From Shewanella holmiensis (GTDB lineage: Bacteria; Pseudomonadota; Gammaproteobacteria; Enterobacterales; Shewanellaceae): a DNA stretch of 64,000 bases. The stretch spans positions 58,258-122,257 of the forward strand of contig NZ_JAMTCD010000011.1 in NCBI RefSeq assembly GCF_025370255.1. Direction: 5' to 3'. Below the pieces are notes generated by a model. It worked only from the letters and a program-made list of their open reading frames with translations, was not told the DNA's origin and ran no database searches. A program made the position numbers and the translations under genes. Shown in pieces: positions 36,229 to 43,952 of this stretch (positions within the stretch are counted from its first letter, which is position 1; each line of letters begins with the position of its first letter).

Positions 36229-36646
36229 AAATAAACTCCGCATTTTTATTATTATGGTTATTGCTCTTTGGACAATAATCTTTTTGTTTACTTGCCGAGT
36301 GTTTCGAACTAAGTCGAAAGTGCATTAAATAATGCAAAACTCTAAAAATGTAACTGCAAGGTAGTAATTGTTAAAGCAGATGATGATTAAAACATCACTA
36401 GAACACGCTAATCATATTAGCATCATGTAAGGAAGTGTAAATGGTTTGTTGCGATAAGATTGCTTTAAATCAATGTTTTTGAGTATTTAATCATCAAATG
36501 GTGACGTGTTAAGCATTTTTTAATAAAAAGCGCTATCTGCAAAGTACAATATAGCCTAGTTTATTCGTCTTGAAGGATTTCATAGCAATAAAAAAGAGCT
36601 CTAAAGCTCTTTTTTGTAGGTAAATTTTAAACATCATATGAAGTCG
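36229..36646. other. Intergenic region upstream of the outer-membrane protein gene
   Basis: About 420 nt, AT-rich, with no ORF that has a ribosome binding site. It contains the maoP terminator at 36589-36616 and must contain the promoter of the outer-membrane protein gene. I see no clear operator. Confidence 0.5.
36589..36616 (-). terminator. Terminator of maoP
   Basis: AGAGCT (36595-36600) pairs with AGCTCT (36605-36610), loop CTAA, flanked by an A-run and T-run that lengthen the stem. On the minus strand it ends in TTTTTTATTG, 30 nt after the stop. Confidence 0.8.
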
Positions 36647-37093
36647 TTAATCGTTACTATCGGTAACTTCTTCATCGTCTGCAGCATCATCAGAAATATC
36701 ATCAAAATCAAGATCAATCTCTACTTTAGAAGACTGCGCTGGTGCATGAATTGTACCTACAACTGCATAAAAAGGTTTCCCTTTAGCAAGTTTGGTGTAT
36801 TTTGCCCACAATAACTCTAAAGGTGTTGTTGGTAGAAGTTGCCCTTGTGCTACTTGAACAAATTGATCTTCGTCAGCTGTACAAGGTAGCTGGGTTCCTT
36901 CCATTAAGTTCTTCAATGCTTGTCCATGTTGCTCAAGCAATTCAGCCTCTTTATTGGTAAAGTCTCCACAACGCTTAAAACCTTTAGGGAAATTAGCATC
37001 ATCGTAAAAACGTTTGTTGCTGGTAAAACTAGCACTGCCATTGGCTATAGCGTCAATACTGGCAGCGATATTGGTATATGATTGCTGTGACAT
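36647..37093 (-). CDS. maoP: MaoP/YifE family macrodomain Ori organisation protein (DUF413)
   Basis: A 148-residue cytoplasmic protein of the DUF413 family. The core matches E. coli MaoP (YifE): NKRFYDDANFPKGFKRCGDF, KEAELLEQHG and LLWAKYTKLAKGKP. In E. coli MaoP with the site maoS constrains long-range mobility of the Ori macrodomain. The C-terminal 25 residues are almost wholly acidic, and the N-terminus is about 30 residues longer than E. coli's. It is divergent from the hdfR-like gene exactly as in E. coli, which strengthens both calls. Confidence 0.92.
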   Translation of the reverse strand: MSQQSYTNIAASIDAIANGSASFTSNKRFYDDANFPKGFKRCGDFTNKEAELLEQHGQALKNLMEGTQLPCTADEDQFVQVAQGQLLPTTPLELLWAKYTKLAKGKPFYAVVGTIHAPAQSSKVEIDLDFDDISDDAADDEEVTDSND

Positions 37094-37199
37094 GGCATTT
37101 ACCTATAAGATTGAGTGAACAAGGATTTCAATTGGATTATTGGTCAGGTTGGAATTTTTTTAAATCAAAATATTTTGACCATTTCGGTGAAGAATTTTT

Positions 37200-38045
37200 A
37201 TGGATACGGATTTATTAAAGACCTTTCTTGAGGTGTCAAGAACACGCCACTTTGGTAAGGCTGCTGAGAATTTATTTCTTACCCGCAGCGCTGTGAGTTT
37301 TAGGATAAAACAATTAGAAAGCATTCTAGGTGTCGAGTTGTTTGAACGCTTGCGTAACAATATTCAACCCACTCCGGCAGGAGAAAGAATGCTTGGTCAT
37401 GCAGAGGCTGTGCTTACCGCCTGGGAAAGAGCTAAACAAGATGTTAGCTTGCATCAAAGTCATTCTTCACAGCTTTCGTTAAGTGCTGGACATAATATTT
37501 GGGATAGCTATTTACAGCATTTTTTTCAGCCTTTGCATCAAGGTCTACCTGGTATATCACTAAGAACTGAGGTCATCACTGCGCAAGCTATGACTCGTCA
37601 ACTATTAGAGCGAAGTGTTGATATAGCGATTAGTTTTGACCCTCCAAAACTAGAAGATGTTGAGATTATTAAGTTAATGGATGTGAGTTTGTGCCTTGTG
37701 TGTCATCAACCGAACATGTCCCTTAATGATATTGAAACCCTCAATTATATAAAGGTTGATTGGGGAACTGCATTTAATATTACCCATGCGCAGAGTTTTT
37801 CAATGTTACCTGTTCCAGCACTGCATACTACCTCTGCCAGAATTGCGCTAGATTTTTTGTTGAATAACGGTGGCAGTGCTTTTTTACCGAGTAACTTTGT
37901 TGCGCCTTATTTGGCGTCTAAGCAATTATATGAAGTGAAAGATACCATCAGCATTGAGCGTAATGTTTATGGTGCATTTTGGATTGGGAATGAACGTCGC
38001 GTTGCAATTGAAAAGGCTTTATTAATATTAAAAGGGGCGATTTAA
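37200..38045 (+). CDS. hdfR: LysR-family regulator HdfR
   Basis: A 281-residue LysR-type regulator. The winged-helix domain starts MDTDLLKTFLEVSRTRHFGKAAENL, close to E. coli HdfR (only a few differences over the first 35 residues), followed by SAVSFRIKQLE and LFERLRNNIQPT. The effector-binding domain (about 90-280) is more diverged. In E. coli HdfR represses flhDC and activates gltBD; targets here are not known. It is divergent from maoP across 106 nt, the conserved arrangement. It is followed after 83 nt by the convergent dgkA. Confidence 0.92.
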   Translation: MDTDLLKTFLEVSRTRHFGKAAENLFLTRSAVSFRIKQLESILGVELFERLRNNIQPTPAGERMLGHAEAVLTAWERAKQDVSLHQSHSSQLSLSAGHNIWDSYLQHFFQPLHQGLPGISLRTEVITAQAMTRQLLERSVDIAISFDPPKLEDVEIIKLMDVSLCLVCHQPNMSLNDIETLNYIKVDWGTAFNITHAQSFSMLPVPALHTTSARIALDFLLNNGGSAFLPSNFVAPYLASKQLYEVKDTISIERNVYGAFWIGNERRVAIEKALLILKGAI

Positions 38046-38128
38046 AATGGATTACGCCTGCTAGGACAACTTTACCGAATGAAACAAAAACCGTTAAGGT
38101 AATTTTTGGGTTTCATTCATAAAAAGTA

Positions 38129-38500
38129 TTAAAAAAATACTGGTCCTAAAATAGCAATCCAGCTAATCGCACAAAAAACTAAACTTAAGAAAACGGCAGC
38201 AGAGGCGATGTCTTTAGCTTGGCCACTTAATGGATGAATTTCACCACCAAATCTGTCAACAACCGCTTCTACGGCTGAGTTGAGTAACTCAACAATTAAC
38301 ACTAAAAAAAGCCCTAAGATCAGCATTAAACGTTCAACGGTGCTGACATCGACTAACAAGGCTACAGGCAGCATAATCACGGCTAATGCCAACTCTTGCC
38401 TAAATGCTGCTTCACATTTAAATGCAGATTTTAACCCCTGTATTGAAAAGCCCGTCGCTCTGATTATTCGTTTAATTCCATGATTATTCTGAGGTTTCAT
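38129..38500 (-). CDS. dgkA: Diacylglycerol kinase
   Basis: A 123-residue integral membrane enzyme (E. coli DgkA is 122) that phosphorylates diacylglycerol to phosphatidic acid, recycling the lipid by-product of periplasmic glucan synthesis. Three membrane helices are visible, with the family signature ELLNSAVEAVVDRFGGEIHPLSGQAKDIASAAVF containing the catalytic glutamate and metal-binding residues. The start MKPQNNHGIKRIIRA is typical. Monocistronic, convergent with hdfR; a weak long hairpin (about 38077-38120) with arms GAATGAAAC/GTTTCATTC may terminate both. Confidence 0.95.
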   Translation of the reverse strand: MKPQNNHGIKRIIRATGFSIQGLKSAFKCEAAFRQELALAVIMLPVALLVDVSTVERLMLILGLFLVLIVELLNSAVEAVVDRFGGEIHPLSGQAKDIASAAVFLSLVFCAISWIAILGPVFF

Positions 38501-38624
38501 TTAAGCCTACATAATGTACTACACTAAATTATTGGCAAGTATGCCATCATTACTAATAATTGTTAACTAGGGACTCATCCTTGTTAGATTTTGTTAATAA
38601 CTACAATAAAGCAAAGGACTGCTA

Positions 38625-39545
38625 ATGACTATTTTATTCATAAAGCGACTGCTAGGTTTTAGGATCCTACTTTGTAAATTTCAATTGTTAAATCTTGCCA
38701 TTTTATTACCTGTATTTTGTGTAATACCAAGTTTTACTTTTGCACAAACATCAATAGTTGAAGCATCTTCAAAGCCATCAATTCAATTAGCAAAATCGGT
38801 CGAAGGAACATTGAATATCACTGACTATTTAGTCAGTGAGAAACTCGATGGCGTAAGAGGTTATTGGGATGGGCAACGTTTATTGACCAAAAGTGGCAAG
38901 CAAATAAATGCACCACTGTGGTTTACGGCAGATTTCCCTGATGTGGTACTTGAAGGAGAGTTATGGATTGGTCGTGGACAGTTTGAATTGGTTTCTGGTC
39001 TAGTTAGACGTAAAGTTGCAGATGATAACCTTTGGAGCAAGGTACGTTTTATGCTATTTGATTTACCTCAATCCCCGTTACCGTTTGAGCAACGTTATGC
39101 CGTTTTACAACAACTCGCTAAGCAATCATCTTCTTTAAAGGTAATCACTCAAATCAGCTTATCCTCAGAAATTGAATTGTATCAGCATTTGAACAGAATT
39201 GTTTCAGAGGGAGCTGAAGGCCTTATGCTGCACCGGAAATTAGCTATTTATACTGTTGGTAGAACAGATAATATTTTGAAATTGAAACTTAAAAGCGATG
39301 CTGATGCAATTGTTATTGGTTACAGTGAAGGTAAGGGTAAATATAAAGGGGCGATGGGGGCGTTAAAAGTCAAAATGGCCGATGGTGTGATATTTGAAAT
39401 TGGCAGTGGTTTTACTGATATCCAGCGCCAGCACCCACCTCAAATTGGCTCGTTAATCAGTTTTTATCACATAGGTTTTACTAGTAATGGGTTGCCAAGG
39501 TTTGCAAGCTTTTGGCGAGTAAGAGATGACGAACCATTGCAATAG
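38625..39545 (+). CDS. Periplasmic ATP-dependent DNA ligase (LigE type)
   Basis: A 306-residue minimal ATP-dependent DNA ligase. Motif I is EKLDGVRGYW with the adenylated lysine. Later motifs include FMLFDLP (III), EGLMLHR (IV) and ILKLKLKSDADAIVIGY (V), followed by an OB-fold. No DNA-binding insert is present, fitting the small bacterial Lig E class of about 280 residues. A hydrophobic segment ending in FCVIPSFTFAQ near residue 41 looks like a signal peptide with a long basic lead, so the mature enzyme is likely periplasmic. Lig E has been linked to uptake or handling of external DNA; that role is only inferred here. RBS AAAGGA. Next gene after 35 nt is a phosphatase, same strand. Confidence 0.92.
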   Translation: MTILFIKRLLGFRILLCKFQLLNLAILLPVFCVIPSFTFAQTSIVEASSKPSIQLAKSVEGTLNITDYLVSEKLDGVRGYWDGQRLLTKSGKQINAPLWFTADFPDVVLEGELWIGRGQFELVSGLVRRKVADDNLWSKVRFMLFDLPQSPLPFEQRYAVLQQLAKQSSSLKVITQISLSSEIELYQHLNRIVSEGAEGLMLHRKLAIYTVGRTDNILKLKLKSDADAIVIGYSEGKGKYKGAMGALKVKMADGVIFEIGSGFTDIQRQHPPQIGSLISFYHIGFTSNGLPRFASFWRVRDDEPLQ

Positions 39546-39580
39546 ATATTCAAAAATAGTGAAAGAGGTGATTTTAAAAA

Positions 39581-40057
39581 ATGAGCATCATTAACTCTGT
39601 ATTATTTGTCTGCATGGGCAATATTTGCCGTTCTCCAACAGCTGAGGCGGTTTTTAAGCAAAAAGCACAGCAATATAAGTTAGATATTTTTATTGATTCA
39701 GCAGGCACCATAGCTTATCACCAGGGCAATCCACCAGATCCTCGCAGTGTTAAAGCGGGCGAGGCGCGTGGGCTAAATTTTACGGGCATGACTGCTAGAC
39801 AGATAATAGATAAAGATTTTAGTCAGTTCGACCTTATTTTGGCCGCAGATCATGCAAATATGAAGGAGCTTATCGCGCGCTGTCCACCTGAATACAAGCA
39901 TAAGCTGAATATGATCTTAGCATTTGGTAATACAGGTATCGAGGAAGTACCCGATCCCTATTATGGTGGTGAACGCGGTTTTGAGACCGTTATTGATTTA
40001 CTTGAAAATAGTTTGACAGCATTAGCTGAAAAATGTCAGCGAACTAACTCATCTTGA
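39581..40057 (+). CDS. Low-molecular-weight protein tyrosine phosphatase
   Basis: A 158-residue cytosolic phosphatase. The P-loop CMGNICRS (Cys11 nucleophile, Arg17) sits at the N-terminus and the general-acid aspartate in EVPDPYYGG near residue 128, both at family positions; length is typical (about 150-160). It dephosphorylates phosphotyrosine proteins. Related enzymes beside polysaccharide export genes act on BY-kinases, but no such neighbours exist here. It follows the DNA ligase gene by 35 nt and may be co-transcribed. The RBS GAAAGAGGTG supports the ATG. Confidence 0.94.
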   Translation: MSIINSVLFVCMGNICRSPTAEAVFKQKAQQYKLDIFIDSAGTIAYHQGNPPDPRSVKAGEARGLNFTGMTARQIIDKDFSQFDLILAADHANMKELIARCPPEYKHKLNMILAFGNTGIEEVPDPYYGGERGFETVIDLLENSLTALAEKCQRTNSS

Positions 40058-40131
40058 TGCATAGAGTAACGTTTTGATTGCAAGATTTTGAGTTAAAATC
40101 AAAGATTATCAATGGATGTTTCTAAACTCTC

Positions 40132-40203
40132 TGGTTAGCAGGGTTAGCAGGGTTAGCAGGGTTAGCAGGGTTAGCAGGGTTAGCAGGGTTAGCAGGGTTA
40201 GCA
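40132..40203 (+). repeat. 9-bp tandem repeat (GGGTTAGCA), eight units
   Basis: Seven perfect consecutive copies of GGGTTAGCA (40141-40203) are preceded by one with a single mismatch (TGGTTAGCA, 40132-40140). The array is intergenic, outside any coding frame, between the tyrosine phosphatase and the MITE-like pair. Perfect short units of this kind usually vary in number by replication slippage. Confidence 0.97.
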
Positions 40204-40259
40204 GGGGTATGATAATAGCGTTTCACAAGCTAAATTAGAAAATATTGATATCGGCATCG

Positions 40260-40528
40260 CTAGGGTCTGTTGATCTTTCAAGGTTGTTTTTGCAGCGAAT
40301 TGTTGGCCATTTATACAAGGCAGAGGCTTTGCTGTGTAGTTATTCTACATAATAAGCCGATAACGTAGTAAAAATGGCCAACAAACGCTGTCCGAAGGAT
40401 TCGGCTAAAAACGAATTACGCTTTGTTGAGTGAACTTTGCTTAGATTGCTAGGCTACACTCCACTCGCCGCGCTTAATTCGTTTTTATCTCGAAGAAAAT
40501 TCCACCAACAAAGATCAACAGACCCTAG
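40260..40528. mobile_element. MITE-like element, copy 1
   Basis: A 269-bp non-coding element with perfect 19-bp terminal inverted repeats: CTAGGGTCTGTTGATCTTT at 40260-40278 and its complement at 40510-40528. The interior includes ACAAGGCAGAG, GTGTAGTTATTCTACATAA and AACGCTG-like stretches shared with copy 2. No ORF. The ends contain CTAG/TA, suggesting a TA or CTAG target. It resembles dispersed non-autonomous elements of marine gammaproteobacteria; the mobilising transposase family is not evident. Confidence 0.85.
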
Positions 40529-40806
40529 GGTCTGTTGATCTTTCAAGGTTGTTCTTGTAGCGAATTATTAGTCATTTGTACAAGGCAGAGAGTTTGTTGT
40601 GTAGTTATTCTACATAAGAAGTCGATAACGCAGTACAAATGACCCACAAACGCTGCCTGAAGGGTTCGGCTAAAAATGTTTTACTTTTTGTTGAATGAAC
40701 GTTTGCGAACAAAGAGTGCTTAGATGACTAGGCATCAATCCATTCGCCTCAATTAAAACGTTTTAACTCGAACAAAACTCAACCAGCAAAGTTCGACAGG
40801 CCCTAG
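40525..40806. mobile_element. MITE-like element, copy 2, abutting copy 1
   Basis: A 282-bp diverged copy of the preceding element in the same orientation, sharing the CTAG at 40525-40528. The left end is identical to copy 1 for more than 20 bases; the right end (AAAGTTCGACAGGCCCTAG) has three differences from the perfect inverted repeat. The interior matches copy 1 with many substitutions and a short insertion in the right half (around 40700-40730). The divergence means it is not a recent tandem duplication. Confidence 0.82.
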
Positions 40807-40873
40807 TCAATCTCACTTGCTTTGCATCTTCTTAAGCATGCATCGCAAGTGAACCGCTGTTTAGTCATCAAAA

Positions 40874-41815
40874 TTAACCTTGATGGCGTTTACCTGACTG
40901 TTTTAGCTTACTTAATTCAAGTTTTTTCAATCTTGCCTGTTCTTTTTCAGCCATGATCCGTTCAACTTCAATCTTTTCGATTTCAGCCATAGCTGGCGTT
41001 TCCAAGCTCAATTGGCCAATTTTACCCGAACGAAATTCGTGTAGTAATAGTTCAGAAGCTTTATGTAAATCAATACGACCACCAGGTCTTAACGCACCAC
41101 GTTTGCGCCCAATTTCTTCAAGTAATTCAAAATCTGAGTTGGGTAAATTATCGATTTTATATCGCTCGCAGATCATTTCAGGATAGGCTTTTAAAAAATA
41201 CTCAGCGGCAAACATAGCTACATCCTCATATTCCATCGCCGTATCTTTAATTGCGCCTGTTACAGCTAATCGATAGCTACTTGCTTCGTTGTCTACTTTG
41301 GGCCATAAAATACCTGGGGTATCTGATAACACAATACCATTGCGTAAATTAATACGTTGCTGGGTTTTGGTTACAGCAGGCTCGTTGCCTGTTTTGGCGA
41401 TGACACGTCCAGCTAAGGTGTTGATGATGGTTGATTTACCTACATTCGGGATACCCATAATCATGGTGCGAATATCTTTTTCAATCACATCACGATGGGG
41501 AACTAACTTACGGCATAAATCAGGGATCATTCTGACCATTGCAGGTTGTAGCGTGGTAATTGCAGAAGCTTTTACACCTTGTTCACGTTCTAAATACTCA
41601 ATCCATTGCTCGGTGACTTTAGGGTCTGCTAAATCAGATTTATTCAGCAGTTTAATACAAGGTTTGTCACCACGTAATTGAGCAACCATGGGATTTTCAC
41701 TGCTGTACGGAATACGTGCATCTAGCACTTCTATCACCAAATCGACTTGAGGCATGACCTCTTCAATCTCTTTGCGTGCCTTATGCATGTGTCCTGGATA
41801 CCATTGAATTGCCAT
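40874..41815 (-). CDS. ylqF: Ribosome biogenesis GTPase YlqF/RbgA family
   Basis: A 313-residue circularly permuted GTPase. The order of motifs is G4 (LNKSD) first, then G1 (GIPNVGKST) and G3 (DTPG), diagnostic of the YlqF/YawG type. It begins MAIQWYPGHMHKARKEIEE, the family start, and ends in a helical RNA-binding tail rich in basic residues. RbgA acts in late assembly of the 50S subunit in Bacillus; the same is inferred here. The frame extends to an ATG at 41878, but the ATG at 41815 has AAAGGCAAG upstream and the conserved start. It lies downstream of a 2OG-oxygenase gene whose terminator separates them. Confidence 0.94.
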   Translation of the reverse strand: MAIQWYPGHMHKARKEIEEVMPQVDLVIEVLDARIPYSSENPMVAQLRGDKPCIKLLNKSDLADPKVTEQWIEYLEREQGVKASAITTLQPAMVRMIPDLCRKLVPHRDVIEKDIRTMIMGIPNVGKSTIINTLAGRVIAKTGNEPAVTKTQQRINLRNGIVLSDTPGILWPKVDNEASSYRLAVTGAIKDTAMEYEDVAMFAAEYFLKAYPEMICERYKIDNLPNSDFELLEEIGRKRGALRPGGRIDLHKASELLLHEFRSGKIGQLSLETPAMAEIEKIEVERIMAEKEQARLKKLELSKLKQSGKRHQG

Positions 41816-41876
41816 GATCTTGCCTTTTACTACTGTTAACAATGGTAATATTGTACCTTGAACCATAGTGAAAAGC

Positions 41877-41900
41877 ATAAAAAAAGCGCCCTAAGGCGCT
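41877..41900 (-). terminator. Terminator of the isopenicillin-N-synthase-like gene
   Basis: AGCGCC (41885-41890) pairs with GGCGCT (41895-41900), loop CTAA. On the minus strand it ends in TTTTTTT, 18 nt after the stop at 41918. Confidence 0.85.
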
Positions 41901-41917
41901 TTGTTTGGCTTAATCGT

Positions 41918-42757
41918 TTAAATAACACCTAACTCACGTAGGCGTTCCATCAAGTAACTGTCGGCTGTATGGCGCTCTGACAATACCACCTCAGGGTTTG
42001 GGTGAAGGAACAAAGGTAATGAAATACGTGATTTGGTTTTATCTGTGCCTTCAGGATTGATGACGCGATGAGAAGTTGATGGGAAATAACCGCCAGAGGC
42101 TTCCTGTAACATATCGCCGATATTAATGATGATATTACCAAAATCGCTTGGCACATCCATCCATTCGCCAGATTTGTTTTTTACTTGTAAACCTGGTTCA
42201 TTAGCGGCAGGTAGAATTGTGATAAGGTTAATATCTTCATGTGCAGCCGCGCGAATGGCACCTAACTCTTCGTTGCCACTCATTGGAGGATAATGAAGAA
42301 TACGCAGTAATGTTTTTTGGCTGTTATTGATCATTTCAGATAATTGAATCGAATATTTTTCAGCAACCTCTTGAGGTGAGTACTGTTCTATCCAACCAAG
42401 TAATTCAGCCGCAAAAGCATTAGCTTGTTGATAGTAGGCTAAAATATTGTCGCGAAGTGAATCAGGAATCCGGCCCCAAGGATAAACGTGAAAATATTCT
42501 TTGATATCTTTTACGCTATGGCCTTTTGCTGTTTCCGAAATTGACGCAGGGAAAAAACCATCCTGAGTTTCTGGCTTGAAGAGGTAAGCTTGTTTTTCGT
42601 CGCTATTAAAAAACGCATACCATTCTTGGTATATTTTTTCGACTAATGCCTGTTCTATAGGATGATTTGATAACACCCCAAAACCGGTTTCGTGCAATGA
42701 AGTTACAAATTGTTGTGCGCTGTCAGCAGCTCGATAATCAATGGTTTCTAGTTTCAT
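41918..42757 (-). CDS. 2OG-Fe(II) oxygenase of the isopenicillin N synthase family
   Basis: A 279-residue cytosolic non-haem iron oxygenase. The N-terminal DIOX_N part (about 1-110) and C-terminal jelly-roll (about 150-250) are visible. The iron ligands are His and Asp in AAHEDINLITIL and the distal His in STSHRVINP; the 2-oxoglutarate-binding arginine lies in KSRISLPLF. Members of this group are widespread in proteobacteria and few have known substrates, so isopenicillin N synthesis itself is not implied. Monocistronic, divergent from msrBA with 170 nt between. Confidence 0.88.
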   Translation of the reverse strand: MKLETIDYRAADSAQQFVTSLHETGFGVLSNHPIEQALVEKIYQEWYAFFNSDEKQAYLFKPETQDGFFPASISETAKGHSVKDIKEYFHVYPWGRIPDSLRDNILAYYQQANAFAAELLGWIEQYSPQEVAEKYSIQLSEMINNSQKTLLRILHYPPMSGNEELGAIRAAAHEDINLITILPAANEPGLQVKNKSGEWMDVPSDFGNIIINIGDMLQEASGGYFPSTSHRVINPEGTDKTKSRISLPLFLHPNPEVVLSERHTADSYLMERLRELGVI

Positions 42758-42927
42758 CTTAGTTTCTTATTGGTTTGTTATTTGTTTTGACCCTGTGCAA
42801 TGGTAACGCTTGCTATCAAATGCTGCAATTTTTTGCATGTTTTAACGGTCTTTAAAGTGAACGAATTGATTTTAACTAGCGTAGAATAGCTTTAGCAGAA
42901 ACAGGTTTGACGAGAGTAAATTAAAAG

Positions 42928-43851
42928 ATGAAAACATTAACTGAATTCGAAAAGTTTGTTATTGAGCAAAAAGGCACAGAAAGGCCTTTTTCTGGTGAAT
43001 ATGTCGATCACGATGCTGCAGGATTATATCGTTGCAAGAAATGTTTAGCACCCTTGTATAAAAGTGAGCATAAATTCAATGCACACTGTGGTTGGCCAGC
43101 ATTTGATAATGAAATACCTGGCGCGGTCGATAGAACACTTGATGCCGATGGTCAAAGAGTCGAAATTACCTGTCATCAATGTGGCGGCCACTTAGGGCAT
43201 GTTTTTGAGGGCGAAAGACTCACGCCAAATAATATACGCCATTGTGTTAATTCTGTTTCTATGGTGTTTGAAGCAACACCAAGTGAGCCAAATACTGCAG
43301 ATGAATATGAAAGTACCCAGTTAGAGCAAGCTACATTTGGTGCAGGATGTTTTTGGTGCGTAGAAGCCATATTTGCGGCACTAAATGGCGTTGTAAAAGT
43401 GCAATCGGGATATGCCGGTGGTGAACAAAAACACGCAAACTATGATGCGGTTTGTTCAGGTAGAACGGGTCATGCTGAAGTTGTTCACATCACATTTGAT
43501 CCTGCGGTAGTTACATTTGACGAACTGTTAGAAGTGCTATTTAAAAGCCATAATCCTACTACGCTAAATCAGCAAGGTAATGACAAAGGTCCGCAGTATC
43601 GCTCGGTTGTATTTGCACATACGGCTGAACAAGTAGACAAAACCAATAAGATGATTTCATCCTTGCAAGAGGCAAAAGTATGGAATGATCCTATCGTAAC
43701 GGAAGTCTCTGCTTTTGAAACGTTTTACCCCGCTGAGAATTATCATAATGATTATTTTGCAAAGCATGGGGAGCAGCCATATTGTCAAATGGTGGTGAAA
43801 CCTAAATTTGAAAAATTTAAAAGCCTATTTGCTGATAAGTTAAAGCGGTAA
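42928..43851 (+). CDS. msrBA: Bifunctional methionine sulfoxide reductase MsrB-MsrA
   Basis: A 307-residue fusion that repairs both epimers of methionine sulfoxide. The N-terminal MsrB domain (about 1-120) reduces the R form: zinc cysteines CKKC and CHQC, substrate block AHCGWPAF and catalytic cysteine in IRHCVNSVSM. The C-terminal MsrA domain (about 130-300) reduces the S form: GAGCFWCVEAIF with the catalytic cysteine, then GYAGG and the conserved RTGHAEVV. No signal peptide, so cytosolic. The order B-A occurs in several gammaproteobacteria, whereas other bacteria have A-B. It ends at a bidirectional terminator. Confidence 0.96.
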   Translation: MKTLTEFEKFVIEQKGTERPFSGEYVDHDAAGLYRCKKCLAPLYKSEHKFNAHCGWPAFDNEIPGAVDRTLDADGQRVEITCHQCGGHLGHVFEGERLTPNNIRHCVNSVSMVFEATPSEPNTADEYESTQLEQATFGAGCFWCVEAIFAALNGVVKVQSGYAGGEQKHANYDAVCSGRTGHAEVVHITFDPAVVTFDELLEVLFKSHNPTTLNQQGNDKGPQYRSVVFAHTAEQVDKTNKMISSLQEAKVWNDPIVTEVSAFETFYPAENYHNDYFAKHGEQPYCQMVVKPKFEKFKSLFADKLKR

Positions 43852-43871
43852 TTGGGGCATTTTGAAGCGAT

Positions 43872-43907
43872 AAAAAAGGGCGGCAGTTTCAATACTGTCG
43901 CCCTTTC
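43872..43907. terminator. Bidirectional terminator between msrBA and the SulP gene
   Basis: GGGCGGCAGT (43878-43887) pairs with ACTGTCGCCC (43894-43903) with one G-T pair, loop TTCAAT. A-run on the left and T-rich tract on the right. Confidence 0.85.
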
Positions 43908-43952
43908 TGTTGAATATTCACCTTACTTACATTTGATATACCAATTCAAATG

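Noticed and set aside
38077..38120. Terminator between hdfR and dgkA
   Set aside because: Arms GAATGAAAC/GTTTCATTC are separated by a long imperfect inner stem and there is no clear T-run; kept only as a remark under dgkA.
40132..40203. Tandem repeats as a CRISPR array
   Set aside because: Units are 9 bp, directly abutting with no spacers, and no cas genes are near.
41816..41878. Longer YlqF beginning at 41878
   Set aside because: The family begins MAIQWYPGHM, which has its own ribosome binding site at 41815.
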